64,000 nucleotides of DNA. Origin: Ctena decussata. Taxonomy: Eukaryota > Mollusca > Bivalvia > Lucinida > Lucinidae. How positions within the stretch are numbered: the first letter of the stretch is position 1; the number at the start of each line of letters is the position of its first letter. The stretch spans positions 8,030,803 to 8,094,802 of the forward strand of contig OZ022515.1 in assembly GCA_963989385.1 (NCBI GenBank), given 5' to 3'. The position numbers and the translations under genes are program-made. Below, piece by piece: positions 10,769 to 23,359 of this stretch. The notes below the pieces were generated by a model. The model was not told the origin of the DNA, searched no databases, and saw nothing but the letters and a program-made list of their open reading frames with translations.

Positions 10769-12879
10769 CAAGCACTGCCGGTCCTTGCCCCAAAATAATC
10801 CAAATAAGTAGGACGCACCAGTACTGAAAGCTACCCATCACCATCGCCCGACCCGACCGCCCAGTTAACCCACACGAGGTAAAAAACACTCCGAGACTTT
10901 CTCGCTCTCGGAGGACTTTTCCACTCGAATTTTCATCCTACTCATGCTTGTTCCACTGGCTGTTCAGCCATTTTCAACCCAAATATCAATCACACAAATG
11001 AATAGCAACAACTCATTTTAGTAAAGATGTACAACTATGCACAACGGTGAAATCCACGTCATTGGACACGGTTAAATAAATAACAAAGCGTGGTGGATCT
11101 AGCTCGTTTTCCTTTTTGCTTTATTTGAAAAGAAGGGATTGCGATTTATTATTTTATTACTATTCAAGAAAGAAACTGGGAAACTTTGTTCACGAACTTA
11201 GAGACCTTATTTATGCCACCAAAGGTTTCTGAAGTCGGGAATTTCGTTTTCGCAAACTTGTCAGGCAATCCGCCATCGTTAGTTTTTGGCATAGTTTTTA
11301 GTCTTTAGTCGTTGGTCGTTAGTCGAGCCTTAGTTGTACTAGTCCAATAGGAAATGAAAATATATATATCAAAGAACTATCATCAATAGCTTAAATTTGA
11401 CTGCTTTAGAATGATATATTGCATGCTTCAATGTACAATGAACGAAACTTATAACCGTCTATCCTACATTCTAGCGGATGCCTCTGCAAATAAAACTTGG
11501 TGGTCAAAAGTAGTAAGATGCACACATAAATAAGCCCCTTGACAATATTTTTCAAGTTATTTCGTTTCCAAAGGACACCTACTTGCATAGGTGTGTCCGA
11601 GCAAACGAACACGCGTTTCAAAAAGTCACAATTTTTGCTATAGTATAAATGATTTACAAAATTAATGTAGTAATTCTTGAGAAATAATCTTATTCTAAAG
11701 TGGTAACCAAATCTTTTTCAAAGAACGACAGTATTGAAAGCTTTAATGCGACCGGAATAACCGTTAGGTCTACGCAATATCGCGAAGAAATGCACTTTTG
11801 CTAGCTTAATGAAAGAAATTCAGCTTTTAGCACATAACCCAGATTCTAAGTTCGCGCTGCATTTCAGATGTAATTAACGGCCGTATGACATTGAAGATTT
11901 TGGCGATAAAGCATAGTTTCGTACAGGATATCTTCGGTAACATTTAAAAAATGATATTCATCCTAGAAATACCGTTTAATTGAAATGTTAAAATTTATCC
12001 AGAAACCGGAAGACTTTTAGTGTGCGAAATGTGTGACAATTTCCAGCTGCAGTATGGACTCGCAAGGCTTTATAGGGCATGGTCTAGTAGGCCAAGATCT
12101 GAAAAGGTACATACATTGGTTTCAACTTGATGTTTAGTCGATTTTCGAAATTTGTTTTCAGCTCTCAAAAAATGCATTTTTTTTAATTTTCGTAAAACTT
12201 ACGTCTGTTAAGAAACCTCGACTTTTTAATTGTTTATTGGTTTGGTAGACCACACTGTTTACATTCGCACTAAAACCTGTATGAATTTTGTGTTTTAGCA
12301 ACGTTTATCATCTAAATATATTTATATATATCTTCCCAATGTTATGCCAAGGCATTACAGCTGTTTCAAAATGTCGCTAGAACTGAAGTCCGTAACCATG
12401 CACATGATATTGGTTTTTATGCATTTTGTCTCGATTAGACCGAAAATTGCAGTTTCAAAAGTTGACAGTTATTATATTCGTTCAGATTATGACTTAATTA
12501 AATGAGATACGAGGGGCGTTCTGAAAGTTTTCCAAATGACGTAATTTCTAGGTAGCCACCATGCAGACAGAATTTCTGATTGCGAAAACAGCTTTGCTAT
12601 GCGTAGAAAAGTCTGCAAACACGGTGCATTTTTTTTTAAATGGACACATGTTTAACTTCTTTGAAAGAGATATACCCTGAAGACATTGCAGATTTTTACT
12701 TTAGTGGGCCGTAATTTATATATCAGCAGTCTTTGATTTTTTTATCTTTTTTAGCTAAAGACAATGCCCAGACAATGTTGTTCTGTAAATATCGCAGAAA
12801 TTATTTAGGAATAAATTAGGTACCATACGGGCCTGGGAATATAGGTTATCCGTACTTTATGTACGGTATTTAACCCCCA
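10769..12879. other. Non-coding sequence, no gene seen
   Basis: AT-rich sequence that lies upstream of the first visible chitin synthase exon and may be part of an intron of that gene. I found no exon in it that I can support. Confidence 0.4.
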
Positions 12880-13240
12880 GTAGTTATTACTAACCGTCCC
12901 AAGGCGGTACTTTCGTTGCGTTTGTTTTATGTTCGGTGCCGTTTGATTTATTGTGTTCTCTCATTTTAACCCTTCTATAATAAAAATGGAAAATAGGTAA
13001 AAATAGTTGTTAAATGTTTTTCGTATAATTTGCTTAGTCTGTTGTAACCCTTCTGATGGTCTAAATTAGTTCAGTAAAGATAGCTGAGTTGCCACCTATT
13101 TGGGAAAGAGCTGCTGACTCGGGTTATCACTTGTAATTTATTGTTTGTTGGGATGTCTTTGTCAATCTTTCCCTTTGATGTTGGAGATAGGGTTTGGGAT
13201 CTGATTCAGCCAGTTCCTGAAGAAGTTACTTTTTAAATTT
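12880..13240 (+). repeat. Dispersed 350-bp repeat, copy A
   Basis: The first of three same-strand copies (also 13855-14215 and 30320-30680). Shared words are ACCGTCCCAAGGCGGTACTT, AATAGTTGTTAAATGTTTTT, TGCTTAGTCTGTTGTAACCC, GGGAAAGAGCTGCTGACTCG and GATCTGATTCAG. No conserved frame is apparent. Confidence 0.9.
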
Positions 13241-13854
13241 ATGTAGTAGCTTTTTCTCCATTTCTACTAAAATTGAATGATTTCCTAATGAAAACAAGTG
13301 TATAAGCATTCAAAATCTTGTCAGCGAGAGCGTTTACATTGGGAAACGAAAACCTGGCAATAAATTCAAATTAATGCCGAACATGAAGCCTCTACAAGCT
13401 TTCAAAATGATGTTAACGTAAAGTTCAGTAACGTCACAAGAACTGCGCATTGCTTTGCAAGGAATAAATCTACAAGCGTTGCCACCCTTCTAAATTTTAT
13501 ATGGATATTGTAGGCAACGATGGCTAGCATATGACAAAGATTAATTTTGTATTTATAAAGATATTTGACTTGAATGCCTCACACTGAAAAGATTTTAAAT
13601 ATAAAATTAGCCCAGTGGTATATCTGGGACCTATTAAAATGCTTTGTTACTCAATAAGGAAAAATATTTTTTGTATAGTGCTTGGTATCCTTGTAAAGAC
13701 AAGATGCAGTGCTTTAAGTACATGCATAGCAGTTGTACCCAGCATGCCCAAAACAATGTCATGAAGCCATTTGCAAAAGGTTTTCGAACGACACTCGTAC
13801 ATGTACAACATTGTAAAATGGTATCAGATATTATGTAATACCCTGTTTGCAGCC

Positions 13855-14215
13855 TTATTACTGACCGTCCCTAGGCGGTACTTTCGTTGCGGTTGCATTT
13901 GTTTTATGTTCGGTGCTGTTTCATTTATTGTGTTCTCATTTTAACCCTTCTATAACAAAAATAGATAATAGGTAAAAATAGTTGTTAAATGTTTTTCGTA
14001 TAATTTGCTTAGTCTGTTGTAACCCTTCTGTTGGTCTAAAGTATTTAGTTCAGTAAAGATAGCTGTGTTGCCACCTATTTGGGAAAGAGCTGCTGACTCG
14101 GCTTATCACTTGTAATTTATTGTTTGTTTGGATGTCTTTGTCAATCTGTCCCTTTGATGTTGGGGATAGGGTTGGGGATCTGATTCAGTCAGTTCCTGAA
14201 GTGTAGTTACGCTTT
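13855..14215 (+). repeat. Dispersed 350-bp repeat, copy B
   Basis: Very close match to copy A at 12880-13240, spaced about 975 bp from it. The left border is TTACTGACCGTCCCTAGGCG. The right border lies near AGTTCCTGAAGTGTAGTTAC. Confidence 0.9.
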
Positions 14216-14816
14216 AAATTTGCAACCAACCTTGCTGTTATAGAAAGCGTCCAAATACAACCAAATCTCCTCCGATTTTCGTTCCTGTTTGTGTTCTTTC
14301 TATTCTAAAGCAGCCTTAATAGAGTTTATTCAAACCTAGCAGGATTAATATAGCAATTGGATTGTACTGACTGAATTTACGTCAAATGTTGCCATGTTAA
14401 AAAGTATCTTATGACTTGATAAATAAGTATCTTGTGTCTCTTTACTTTCTGCGGATTTTCTAAATTTGTGAGTCCCTCTACTTATGGTCAGCAAGTTAGG
14501 TCATGCTCAATTTGCCATTTTTGCCTTATTTTTTTTATCTAAATGATTACAGTTTCAGAGGAAGCACACTGCAATTTCAATTTTGTTGTTCTCATCAAAG
14601 GGAGTCAGCTGCTGAAGGGACGAAATCGATTCCTTATGCGCATACTGATTTTCTTAAAAGGAGACATATGTTTTAAAGAGAGGTGCATCGCACAGAGACG
14701 CAGACATGAAGAATAAAAAGAATGTCTTCTTTTGAAGAAACTGTGGGAAAGCATAGAGATAAATCCATATAACTTGACAACGTCGGTAAACTAAATTTGT
14801 GCTCCGTCTCTTACAG

Positions 14817-15854
14817 GGTTTCTTGGTCAGCATACTAGAAACTGGTGGGACCTGCATATTTGTGATGAAAGTTCCTGCAAACACACAGCCTTACATTGTG
14901 GTTTTGCTTATGAGCGGTGTATTCATTGTTCCAATAGCTGTTTCATTTTTTAAAGCATGGTTCGTATCAGAACAGCACTCAAACCAACAAAACCCAGAAC
15001 AAAAAATACGCAAGAAGAGAATATGTTTTTCTATTGCTTTTATCCTTGAACTAACTGGACTCTCTCTGACTTATTTCTTATGGTACAGAAAACATTCTAA
15101 AGACCTGGAAAACATCTGGTATTGTGTCGCGGGTGTCGTTTCTTTGTCATTCGCCTGGCTCCCAGAAATTCAGTCTCTAATGACCGTCCCTGTTACTAAA
15201 GATGAACATCTTAACGATGCACGAAGTTCCTCATATACAGTTCCAAATCAAACTCATCCCCAAAAGGTTGAAGGAGAAGGAAGGCAAAGCTCAAATGAGA
15301 CTAATATCGAAGTTTCTGCAACACCTGAAAGTGGAGAGGAGAAACCTAAGGTTTTTGCAACTGAAACATCGCCTTGGAAAATGGTCATATATTTGTCCGG
15401 CTTGAAAATTATTTTTACTTTTGCGTTTTCACTTTTATTACTGCGGTTCTCAATATTTCATACAAATGCTGCCGAATTTACTAAACACTTTGAAATGGGA
15501 TGGCATGGCTGGGACGAGAATTTAATTTATTATTTCGTTGCAAACTGTTGTAGCAGTGCATTAGGGTATGTGATAGGTTTCATAGCTTGTACAACGTGCA
15601 TGCATAAAGGGTCATATGTGTTCCCACTAGTTCTTGCGACGCCGCTAGCGGCCATGTTGTTTTCTGTCAATAGCTTGTGCGTTGGAATTTTAATCGATGC
15701 GGATTCCAGTAGCAAGTGTGATCTGAGCGGGGATGATCTTACTAATGTTCTGCTGTTTTGTGGGGCAGTGGAATGTCTTGTTTCTGCCCATTATTTCTCA
15801 TTTGGATATTTCATAATACCAAGTCAGCCGCTAGTCAAACAGAATGAAGCACAG
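14817..15854 (+). CDS. CHS: Chitin synthase, exon A (N-terminal membrane domain)
   Basis: This 346-codon internal exon starts after a pyrimidine-rich acceptor (CTCCGTCTCTTACAG) and ends at a GTATGC donor, phase 0 at both ends. Hydrophobic segments lie at about residues 26-48, 68-90, 98-118, 188-212, 235-260, 266-293 and 308-334. A hydrophilic acidic loop fills residues 124-187. The pattern of paired membrane helices, loop and further helices, running on into a conserved cytoplasmic region in the next exon, is that of animal chitin synthases, which polymerise UDP-GlcNAc at the plasma membrane. The methionine/valine at 14799 is upstream of the acceptor and is intronic, so this is not the start of the protein. 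Earlier exons are missing. Assignment rests mainly on the downstream exons with which it is in phase. Confidence 0.85.
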
Positions 15855-17561
15855 GTATGCTTTTATCTTGTTTAATAGCAGTACTTAAAAATGTTTCATC
15901 TTCATACATTGAGAAATCCCCCCATTGACTTCTAAGGTTCGCTGATTGTGTCTGAACACGCGGACAAACCAACACAATCTCATGTATAAATAGTCGTCAA
16001 AGCAGCCCTAGCAATAAACGAAATATTTCTACGTTTTAGTTCTCATTTGTCGTGGAAATACTTGCTTCAGTTTCTTACATTATTGTATGAAGATTTTGAG
16101 AAAAGTAGTTTAAAAGCGATTCCCCTCTAATAGCAATATTTCATTAGGAGTAGAAGGTTTTTTGTTGTTCAGGACAGCACACAGAAAATCACGAAATTCA
16201 CAATACGATTATGCCCATCTTGGACATGCACTTAATTGGTAGCTGTAGATGTAAATGATTGTCTCCACTTGAAAATAAAAGGTGAAAAACTAGTGTTCAA
16301 TATTGAGGTAGACATGAATAGTTTTTGTACAGTAAATCTCATACTGACCGACCCGAAGCGAAGGTCAATATTAATGTTAAATAACCCTTCATGCACCAAA
16401 GTCAACAGGTTTTTTCCATAAAAAGAGGATAGTTTCAGATGAAGGGTCTGTCATTTTGGTAAACATCACGTTAAATCTAAACGCTAGGTTACTAACTATG
16501 CGTCATTTAGACGCTACGTCACAACCTTGCGACATGTTTACCTCTCGTGAGTTTTATTTATAGATTATACAATAATTTTCCATGTCGATCAAGCAGTGTG
16601 ATTAAGCAAAAGATTTCTTATTACAAGTCAAACTATTGATCAATTATCAGATGTAGTAATACTACGTCATTCTCACAGACAGCTATTCTCCTATTATAAA
16701 CGAGAGAGAGTCAAAAGTTCGAAACAGGGTTTTCAGCCCAGGATCACAAAAATCGTTGCGTATCTAGACAACGCAACATCTCATTGGTTAAAACATAATA
16801 ATCAACTTTACTTGTCACAATATATTTTTCGTGATCCTCGGAAACATTCTATTTTTCTCTCTGGCAAATGATTGGATAGACACTTAAAAATTGTTATAAA
16901 GTGCCGGTTAACCCAAACAACCAACCAACCAGCCAAAATCAGTCCACACCACCCGGTCGTCTATAATCATAAGCACCGTTCCAGAACGAACACTGTTCCG
17001 GAGCATTAGACTGGTGTTTCTAACATTCCTACAGTGTGCACTGCCAAATTGAGAATGAAATTGAAAAGATAGGTTAGGTCCAAGTGTAATAATCTGTAAT
17101 AGTTATCACAGGGTATAATCGATTCCGCCAATTTTCGCTTCCTGCAGAGACTGTACATCATATTTGGCTTCCGCCGAGACTGTCCGCGAACTCTTGCTTC
17201 CTGCCGGGACTACTGTCCTCGAAAAATGGCTTCCTGCCGAGACTGTCCGTGTGACTCTGCTTCCTGCCGAGACCCTCGGCAGAAAGCAGAATCAAGCGGA
17301 CAGTCTCTACAGGAAGCCATTTATCATGTACAGAAGTCTCGTCAGGGAGCAAGAGATCGCAGACAGTCTTTGCGGAAGCCAAATATGATGTACAGTCTAT
17401 GCAGGAAGCGAAAATTATTGGAATCGATTATACCCTGTGGTTATACGTAGGTGCGCCGAATATAATGACTTATAACGGAACTTTTAGTGATCAAATTATA
17501 AATGCTTTAAGTTATGTTCACGTTTCATACTCTTATTATATGCGTGTGTGTCTTCATATAG
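15855..17561 (+). other. Chitin synthase intron 1
   Basis: Bounded by GTATGC at 15855 and ATATAG at 17561. It contains the foldback element at 17107-17439 and otherwise AT-rich sequence. A (CCAA)n-like stretch (AACAACCAACCAACCAGCC) at about 16917 resembles a SINE tail without a visible head. Confidence 0.75.
17107..17439. mobile_element. Foldback MITE with GTTAT target duplication
   Basis: The ends CACAGGGTATAATCGATTCC and GGAATCGATTATACCCTGTG are exact reverse complements. They are flanked on both sides by GTTAT (17102-17106 and 17440-17444), a good 5-bp target-site duplication. The whole 333 bp folds on itself with arms of about 165 bp. Each arm is made of about four or five diverged repeats of a CTTCCTGCCGAGACTGTCCG unit spaced 30-35 bp apart. 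Overlapping open frames on both strands are a consequence of the palindrome. Confidence 0.9.
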
Positions 17562-17711
17562 CATTTTTGGCTGCCGGCCTACAATCCTGTGCTTCTTGAA
17601 CAATGGCTGTTGTTGTCTAAAAGAAATGAACATAACGACGAATTCCAGAAACTCCTGAGAAAAAGAGCTGATGAGTCAAGGGTTATTATATGTACTACCA
17701 TGTACAGAGAG
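17562..17711 (+). CDS. CHS: Chitin synthase, exon B (linker and strand before the GT-A core)
   Basis: This 50-codon exon was found by motif and splice logic and is too short for a simple ORF scan. It starts HFWLPAYNPVLLEQWLLLSK and ends ADESRVIICTTMYRE. Animal chitin synthases have a similar block: a tyrosine-asparagine-(x)-V-L-x-E-Q stretch, a basic charged linker, then R-I-Y-V-C-A-T-M-W-H-E, the first strand of the catalytic domain. The acceptor is TTCATATAG and the donor GAG|GTATGA, phase 0 at both ends, matching exons A and C. The usually conserved W-H pair of the last motif is Y-R here, and the alanine is threonine, which suggests a diverged paralogue. Confidence 0.85.
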
Positions 17712-17849
17712 GTATGAATATACCCTCATATGTTGTTTTCTTATCGAAGTGTGATTTTAAACTGTTTACTATTGTTTATGCAGGACGATATTGACAGTAC
17801 AGGGAAATAATTGCAGTGTGGATGAGCGAGGAATGGATGATGAATGACT

Positions 17850-18009
17850 TAAAATTTTCTGTCTTTTTCAACCGTACTTTAGTTATATCATGACAATGGC
17901 TGGGTGATAATGTAAGGGTGTGTGCACTGAGACTCCGTTTATGGCATTTCCGTTTTTGAGACCGCTAGATCATAGGCCAGCACTTAACCAACTGAGCTAC
18001 CGGAGACCC
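17850..18009 (-). mobile_element. tRNA-derived SINE, - strand (family 2)
   Basis: On the - strand the right end reads GGGTCTCCGGTAGCTCAGTT and GGTTAAGTGCTGGCCTATGA, a tRNA-like A-box region. It shares its body with the copy at 52872-53067, including GTACTTTAGTTATATCATGA versus GTACTTTAGTCATATCAGGA, and GGGTGATAATG on the + strand. The B-box region is degraded in this copy. It is not a functional tRNA gene. Confidence 0.7.
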
Positions 18010-18379
18010 TGCTGTGCTGATCCTGTGTTTCGTTATAGAATCACATACATTCCCGAAAATCTGCCTTTAGTTTGGTGATAAATATGTTTGAATATGCATG
18101 GGATATTTTTCATTATAATAATGTCATACTCGATCTTGAAGAGTTCTCATTTTCCCATTCGATTTCAGATTCGAAGTATTGTGAGTCCGTCTCCGTAAAG
18201 GCATTATCGCCCGGTGGCATACACTGACCTGACATTGTTTCGTAATTGAATGCTACGCCACCGTTTTTTTCCTTTCAAAATATCAACAAACACCAATAAA
18301 CATTTCGAGTACTGCATCTCTTTTCCGGTTAAGTTATCGTAAAATCCAAATGGCATTACGAAACAGAAGTCAAACTTTT

Positions 18380-20330
18380 CCTCATGTCTCCCCCCGAAGG
18401 GGTGTGAGACATATTGTTTTTTCCATGGTCATGTGTCCATCTGTCTGTCCGTCCGTCTGTCACAAAATCGTGTCCGCTCTGTAATTCAAAAACGGTTTTG
18501 ATATATTCATGGAGCTTTACACAAATGTAAAGCATCGTGAAATGACGTGCAGAGTGCAAGTACCGTAACTCTGGTTTATATCGTTTTGAAATTATGGCTT
18601 TTAACAATTAAAAATAGTAGATTTTGCCATACAGTCAAACAATCGTGTCCGCTCTGTAATTCAAACACTGTTAGAGATATTTTCATGAAACTATACATAA
18701 TTGTAAAGCATCATAATATAACGTGCAGGGTGCAAGACCATAACTCTGGATTATATCGGTTTAAAATTATGGCCTTTAACAATTAAAAATAGTAGATTTT
18801 GCCATACAGTCATGTCCACTCTGTATCTCAAAACCCGTTTCATATGTTTACATGAAATTGTACACAAACGTAAAGCATTATTAGACAACATGCAGAACCC
18901 ATGAACCATAGCTCTAGATTTCATGGTTTTGAGCCTTTGACCGTTTGGGATGGTTTTAGGTATGATTTCGTGTCCACTCTTTAATTTGAATACCTTTCGA
19001 GATATTTTCAGGATACCTCACAAATATGTAGACCAGGTCATGACAATTTTTCTCATACATGAAAGACAACTCTTGCATTCATACTTCCGAGATACTTCTC
19101 ATTTGAAGTTTTAGTTGCAGTTTGTGTCTCTGCTCCATATCTGTATAACCTTGACCTGCTCCACAATTTTAATCCAGGTCATGACGATAAGTCGCGAACA
19201 AGAATGACAACGCTCTGCAATTCAAACACTGTTAGAGATATTTTCATGAAACTATACATAATTGTAAAGCATCATAATATAACGTGCAGGGTGCAAGACC
19301 ATAACTCTGGATTATATCGGTTTAAAATTATGGCCTTTAACAATTAAAAATAGTAGATTTTGCCATACAGTCATGTCCACTCTGTATCTCAAAACCCGTT
19401 TCATATGTTTACATGAAAGTGTACACAAACGTAAAGCATTATTAGACAACATGCAGAACCCATGAACCATAGCTCTAGAGTTCATGGTTTTGAGCCTTTG
19501 ACCGTTTGGGATGGTTTTAGGTATGATTTCGTGTCCACTCTTTAAGTTGAATACCTTTCGAGATATTTTCAGGATACCTCACAAATATGTAGAACAGGTC
19601 ATGACAATTTTTCTCATACATGAAAGACAACTCTTGCATTCATACTTCCGAGATACTTCTCATTTGAAGTTTGAGTTGCAGTTTGTGTCTCTGCTCCATA
19701 TCTGTATAACCTTGACCTGCTCCACAATTTTAATCCAGGTCATGACGATAAGTCGCGAACAAGAATGACAACTCTTGCTTTTGTTTCTTTTTGTGTGATT
19801 TTCCGTTGATGGTTTAATGTGTAATTTTGTGTACGCTATCTAACTTGAACACCCTTTAAAATATTTTCATGATACTTCACAGATATGTAGAACTTGTCAT
19901 TACAATGTGTTGCTAACAAGAATGACACTTCTTGCCTCCTTATTTTTCAGTTTTTTTTCTCCTTGATGGTTTTAGGTGTCCGCTTAATAACTTAAATACC
20001 CTTTGAAATAGTTTCATGATACCTCACAGATATGCAGAACAGGTCATGTCTGTTTGTCTCATACATGAATGACAACTCTTGCATTCATACTTTCCGAGTT
20101 ATTTTACTTTTGAAGTTTGAGTTGCAGTTTGAGTCTCTGCTACATATCTGTATGACCCTGGCCTGCTCCTCTTTAGAATATTGATGATCAGGCCTTGATA
20201 TCTTATCAGTGTTCCCAACTCTCTGTGTCCCCTCCACATCCATGCACCCTGCCCCCCTCCCCCTTCTATTTTTTTATATCTTTGGATTGTTTGCCATAAC
20301 TCAATTACTAGAGAGCTCAAATTAGGTTTG
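18380..20330 (+). repeat. Hairpin-headed tandem array
   Basis: Starts with TGTCTCCCCCCGAAGGGGTG followed by TGAGACATA, a self-complementary head. A GTCTGTCCGTCCGTCTGTC tract follows, then diverged units with recurring GTGTCCGCTCTGTAATTCAA / GTGTCCACTC, GATATTTTCATGA and CACAAATATGTAGAACAGGT. It encloses the 561-bp recent duplication at 18651-19772. Confidence 0.75.
18651..19772 (+). repeat. Recent 561-bp tandem duplication
   Basis: Positions 18651-19211 and 19212-19772 are nearly identical at a constant offset of 561 bp. Only scattered substitutions are visible (for example AAATTG/AAAGTG and ATTTCATGG/AGTTCATGG). This is far younger than the surrounding array units. Confidence 0.92.
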
Positions 20331-20758
20331 TAGGGCTCGACGTTTTAAGTTATTCACACATTTTGTGTACATGGTGGCTGTTTGATATTTTACCTCTTTT
20401 AAGCTGTCAAGCATACTGTTTCAGTCTGAGTGTTAGATAATCATGCATCTGTTAAACAGATAATGTCAATCAGTAGCATGAAAAAATGTATCACTTATAT
20501 GTGTTTGAAGTGCACCCTTTTTACTAAGGCCCATGGGGTCTTCGGTCGGGGGATTTGCCATCTCCTCTGATGGCTATTTTAATCTTTGATCTCACTGTAA
20601 CATTGTAGTGGTGTATTTTGCATCGTTTTGAAGAGCTCTTGTTGGTGTAGGTATGGGAGGAATTGAAGATAGGGAGGGAGACATCTGTTTTCTTTTCCAA
20701 AACAAACATCTAGTTCGCATTATTTAGGGGAACCAAACATGGCTATTGTACTATGAGT

Positions 20759-21450
20759 ATGGCACATGGTCGACTTTTACTTTCAACATCAGCAAATTGA
20801 CTGATTGTTACCTTATTGATGAAGCAAAATTTTATAAACGGCAGAGAAAAGGCTACTTATTACTTTGTTTCAACAGTTTTATGCATATTCAATGATGAGA
20901 TTATGAGTTAAACAGACTTCGAAATAATATATACGGTATATATTATCATCGGTAGGATAGTAATGCGTCTTCTCGTGTTGTTCAATGCACTAGGCACGTG
21001 GCCTCTGAGAATAATGGTGTTAACAAGGAAAGCACCATTATTCAGCGTTTTGAATTAAAATAAAAAAGAATAAAATTAGGCCGGCCTAGTCAAACCGTAT
21101 ACAGCCTTGAGACACGGTATTTTAATCCGACTGATAGTATGAAACAGAAATATAATACTCATGTTCATTATTTTAGAAAAAAAAATACAGCCTCAGAAAA
21201 TCAAATATAGTATACTCTAATGCATATGGTCGATTTTTACTTTCAGCTTCAACAGAATTGTTGATTATCGTCTTATTGGTAAGGCGTAATAGCATAAATG
21301 ACAAAAACTACTAATTTCTTTGTTTTAACAAGTTTTATGCTTTTTCGATGACTATTCTTGTACAACTAAATTTGTGTAAAACAGACGGCGAAATAATATT
21401 ATCATTGGATGATAGTTATGCATCTTATCGCATACTTCAGTCTCAACGAG
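20759..21450 (+). repeat. Degenerate two-copy duplication, about 460-bp period
   Basis: ATGGTCGACTTTTACTTTCA near 20766 corresponds to ATGGTCGATTTTTACTTTCA near 21228. Both copies continue through a TTTTATGC word, AACAGAC-GCGAAATAATAT-like sequence and a TTATCAT-GG-GGATAGTAATGC-like end. Confidence 0.7.
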
Positions 21451-22245
21451 TACAGCCGCACACTTGTGGAGTGATAGATGTTTCGTACCAGGCGTGTATC
21501 TGTTTCATTATATAGCAAATTTTAGTAAGTATAAAAATGTATTTCATCCTTTGGTCATGGATAAAAGGAAAATACACGGAAAACTTTACTTTCTTGGCGT
21601 ATTAATCGGCTGCTTGTAAACAAATCTACTGGTGTAATTACAAAACTGACTCTGGGCCATGCAAACATGCTGAAAACATCTTGATTCATTTTTTTTTTAA
21701 TGTCAGTTGATATGACTTACAGACGTATGTATTCCTATATTTCCAAATATTAACCGGTTTTTAAACGAGAATTTGATACAAGTATATGATTTTGTATTCA
21801 ATAGTCCCAATTAAAGCCACATAATGACTACATTTCGAGGTGCAGTTTGTGGAAAAGTGTCACTTGGCAGAATGAGGAGTGCTTCTTCTTTTTTTCTGTT
21901 TCCAAGTACTCGTGTGACAGGCTTTCCAGTCTATTTGCATTTAATATGTAAGGAACCATGTTAGTAAAAGCATCGTCTCCCCGTACATTATCAATAATGC
22001 AGATTGTACTTTATTTACATTCTTTGAGATCGGAGAATAGATTCTAAGAAATCTAAACATTGAGATCGAATTAGACTACTATTCTACATCACCGTCTTTT
22101 ATATTATTTGGATCCTTTTGAAACTAATCAGTCTTTGAATCGATTTCCCAATTAAAATTAAGGAGTTACAGTATGCTTTCTTCTGGTTTCGTTACAAGAT
22201 ATTGTCAGGGTCACTGACGAGGCTTAATTAGCCGAGCCTACGTAG

Positions 22246-22312
22246 TCTGGCCCATGTTCCTACTTCTGTATGTATTCTCTGCTCTTGAAGGAACTTTTTA
22301 AGATTTTATTTT
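22246..22312 (+). repeat. Dispersed repeat, copy 2 of 2
   Basis: Matches 9556-9625 through TGGCCCATGTTCCT, ATTCTCTGCTCTTGAAG and CTTTTTAAGATTTTA. Confidence 0.75.
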
Positions 22313-23080
22313 AGCTTAACATAATTGATCATATAGACAAATGGGTTCACGTGAAGCTGGGCATACATCCATTTGCAAAGACAAATACTGATTAAACCTT
22401 TTTATCTATTCAGACTGAAAATATTTTTTTTCATTTTAGCTTCGTAGATACAGATGATCTATAGATTACTTTACGAACAAGAAAGCTTCGAAAAATGCAC
22501 GCATAATTGCGAATACTAGTTTGAGTTATCTCGGTTCATTCAGATAGGCTCTCAGCTCATATAAGAAACTTCTATCTCACACCTGGCAAAATCTTTCTTA
22601 TATTAGCGAACAGACTTTTTCAATGTTTGACTAATATTTTAATTTGAAATGAACAAAATGGACACGCAAGCATGTCGGATGACGCTTGATAGCAGATTAT
22701 AGGTTTTTGACGTCACCCAATTTCAATGACGTCACTAAAAGCGGTTAAAAACGTCGCTAGCAAACTTGACGCGCGTGACGCGAGAGGCTAAATTGCATTA
22801 CTGGACTCATTATCTTGTCAAAGAGGGGCTCAATAGAACGAAGAAGATTTGCAAAGATACTGTATTTCCGCATAGTATCCCACAAGGCTGCATGAAATAT
22901 CCTGTGGGATGTTTTTTTTTCTATCTATGAAGACATGGTACAGAATTTGCTGATGGCGACGGTACATGTCACGTGGGTTCCTGATGTTGAAGATTTTAAC
23001 TTTTCTTTATACTTTTCAATTAAATATAGACATTTTTTCCTAGAATCGAAACCGAGAATCTTGCTGTTTCAAACAGTGAA

Positions 23081-23359
23081 GCCGGGCCGGGTAGCGCAAT
23101 CGGTAGGGCACCTGACTCGTAAGTCAGAGATCCTGGGTTCGAATCCCGGTCTGGCCACATACTTTCGTTTCTCCTTCCGCTGATTCAAGAAGGGCAGTTG
23201 TCAGTTACTGGCGAAAGTATGTGCACTTAGTACTGGTTAACCGCTTAGGAGGTCTAAGCCTGCCCAGGAATAGTGTGGTTAGGTTAACTGACCGTCCCGA
23301 CATGACCTTAGTTGTTTACCGTGGACGTTAAGCATCAAATCAACCAACCAACCAACCAA
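23081..23359 (+). mobile_element. Complete tRNA-derived SINE with 12-bp target duplication
   Basis: The 279-bp insertion is flanked by TCAAACAGTGAA at 23069-23080 and 23360-23371. The head is a Thr-like tRNA (GGTAGCGCAATCGGTAGGGC, CGTAA at the anticodon, GGGTTCGAATCCC B box). Its anticodon stem leaves a six-base loop, so it is not a canonical tRNA gene. The body contains CCTTCCGCTGATTCAAGAAG and GGCAGTTGTCAG, then GTTAACTGACCGTCCCGACA and TGACCTTAGTTGTTTACCGT, and ends in (CCAA)n. SINEs are mobilised by LINE enzymes. Confidence 0.92.

Noticed and set aside
17158..17450. Overlapping 74-codon frames on both strands
   Set aside because: They are mirror translations of the foldback MITE at 17107-17439.
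23081..23157. Possible tRNA-Thr gene
   Set aside because: Six-base anticodon loop, attached SINE body with (CCAA)n tail, and flanking target duplication: this is a SINE head.
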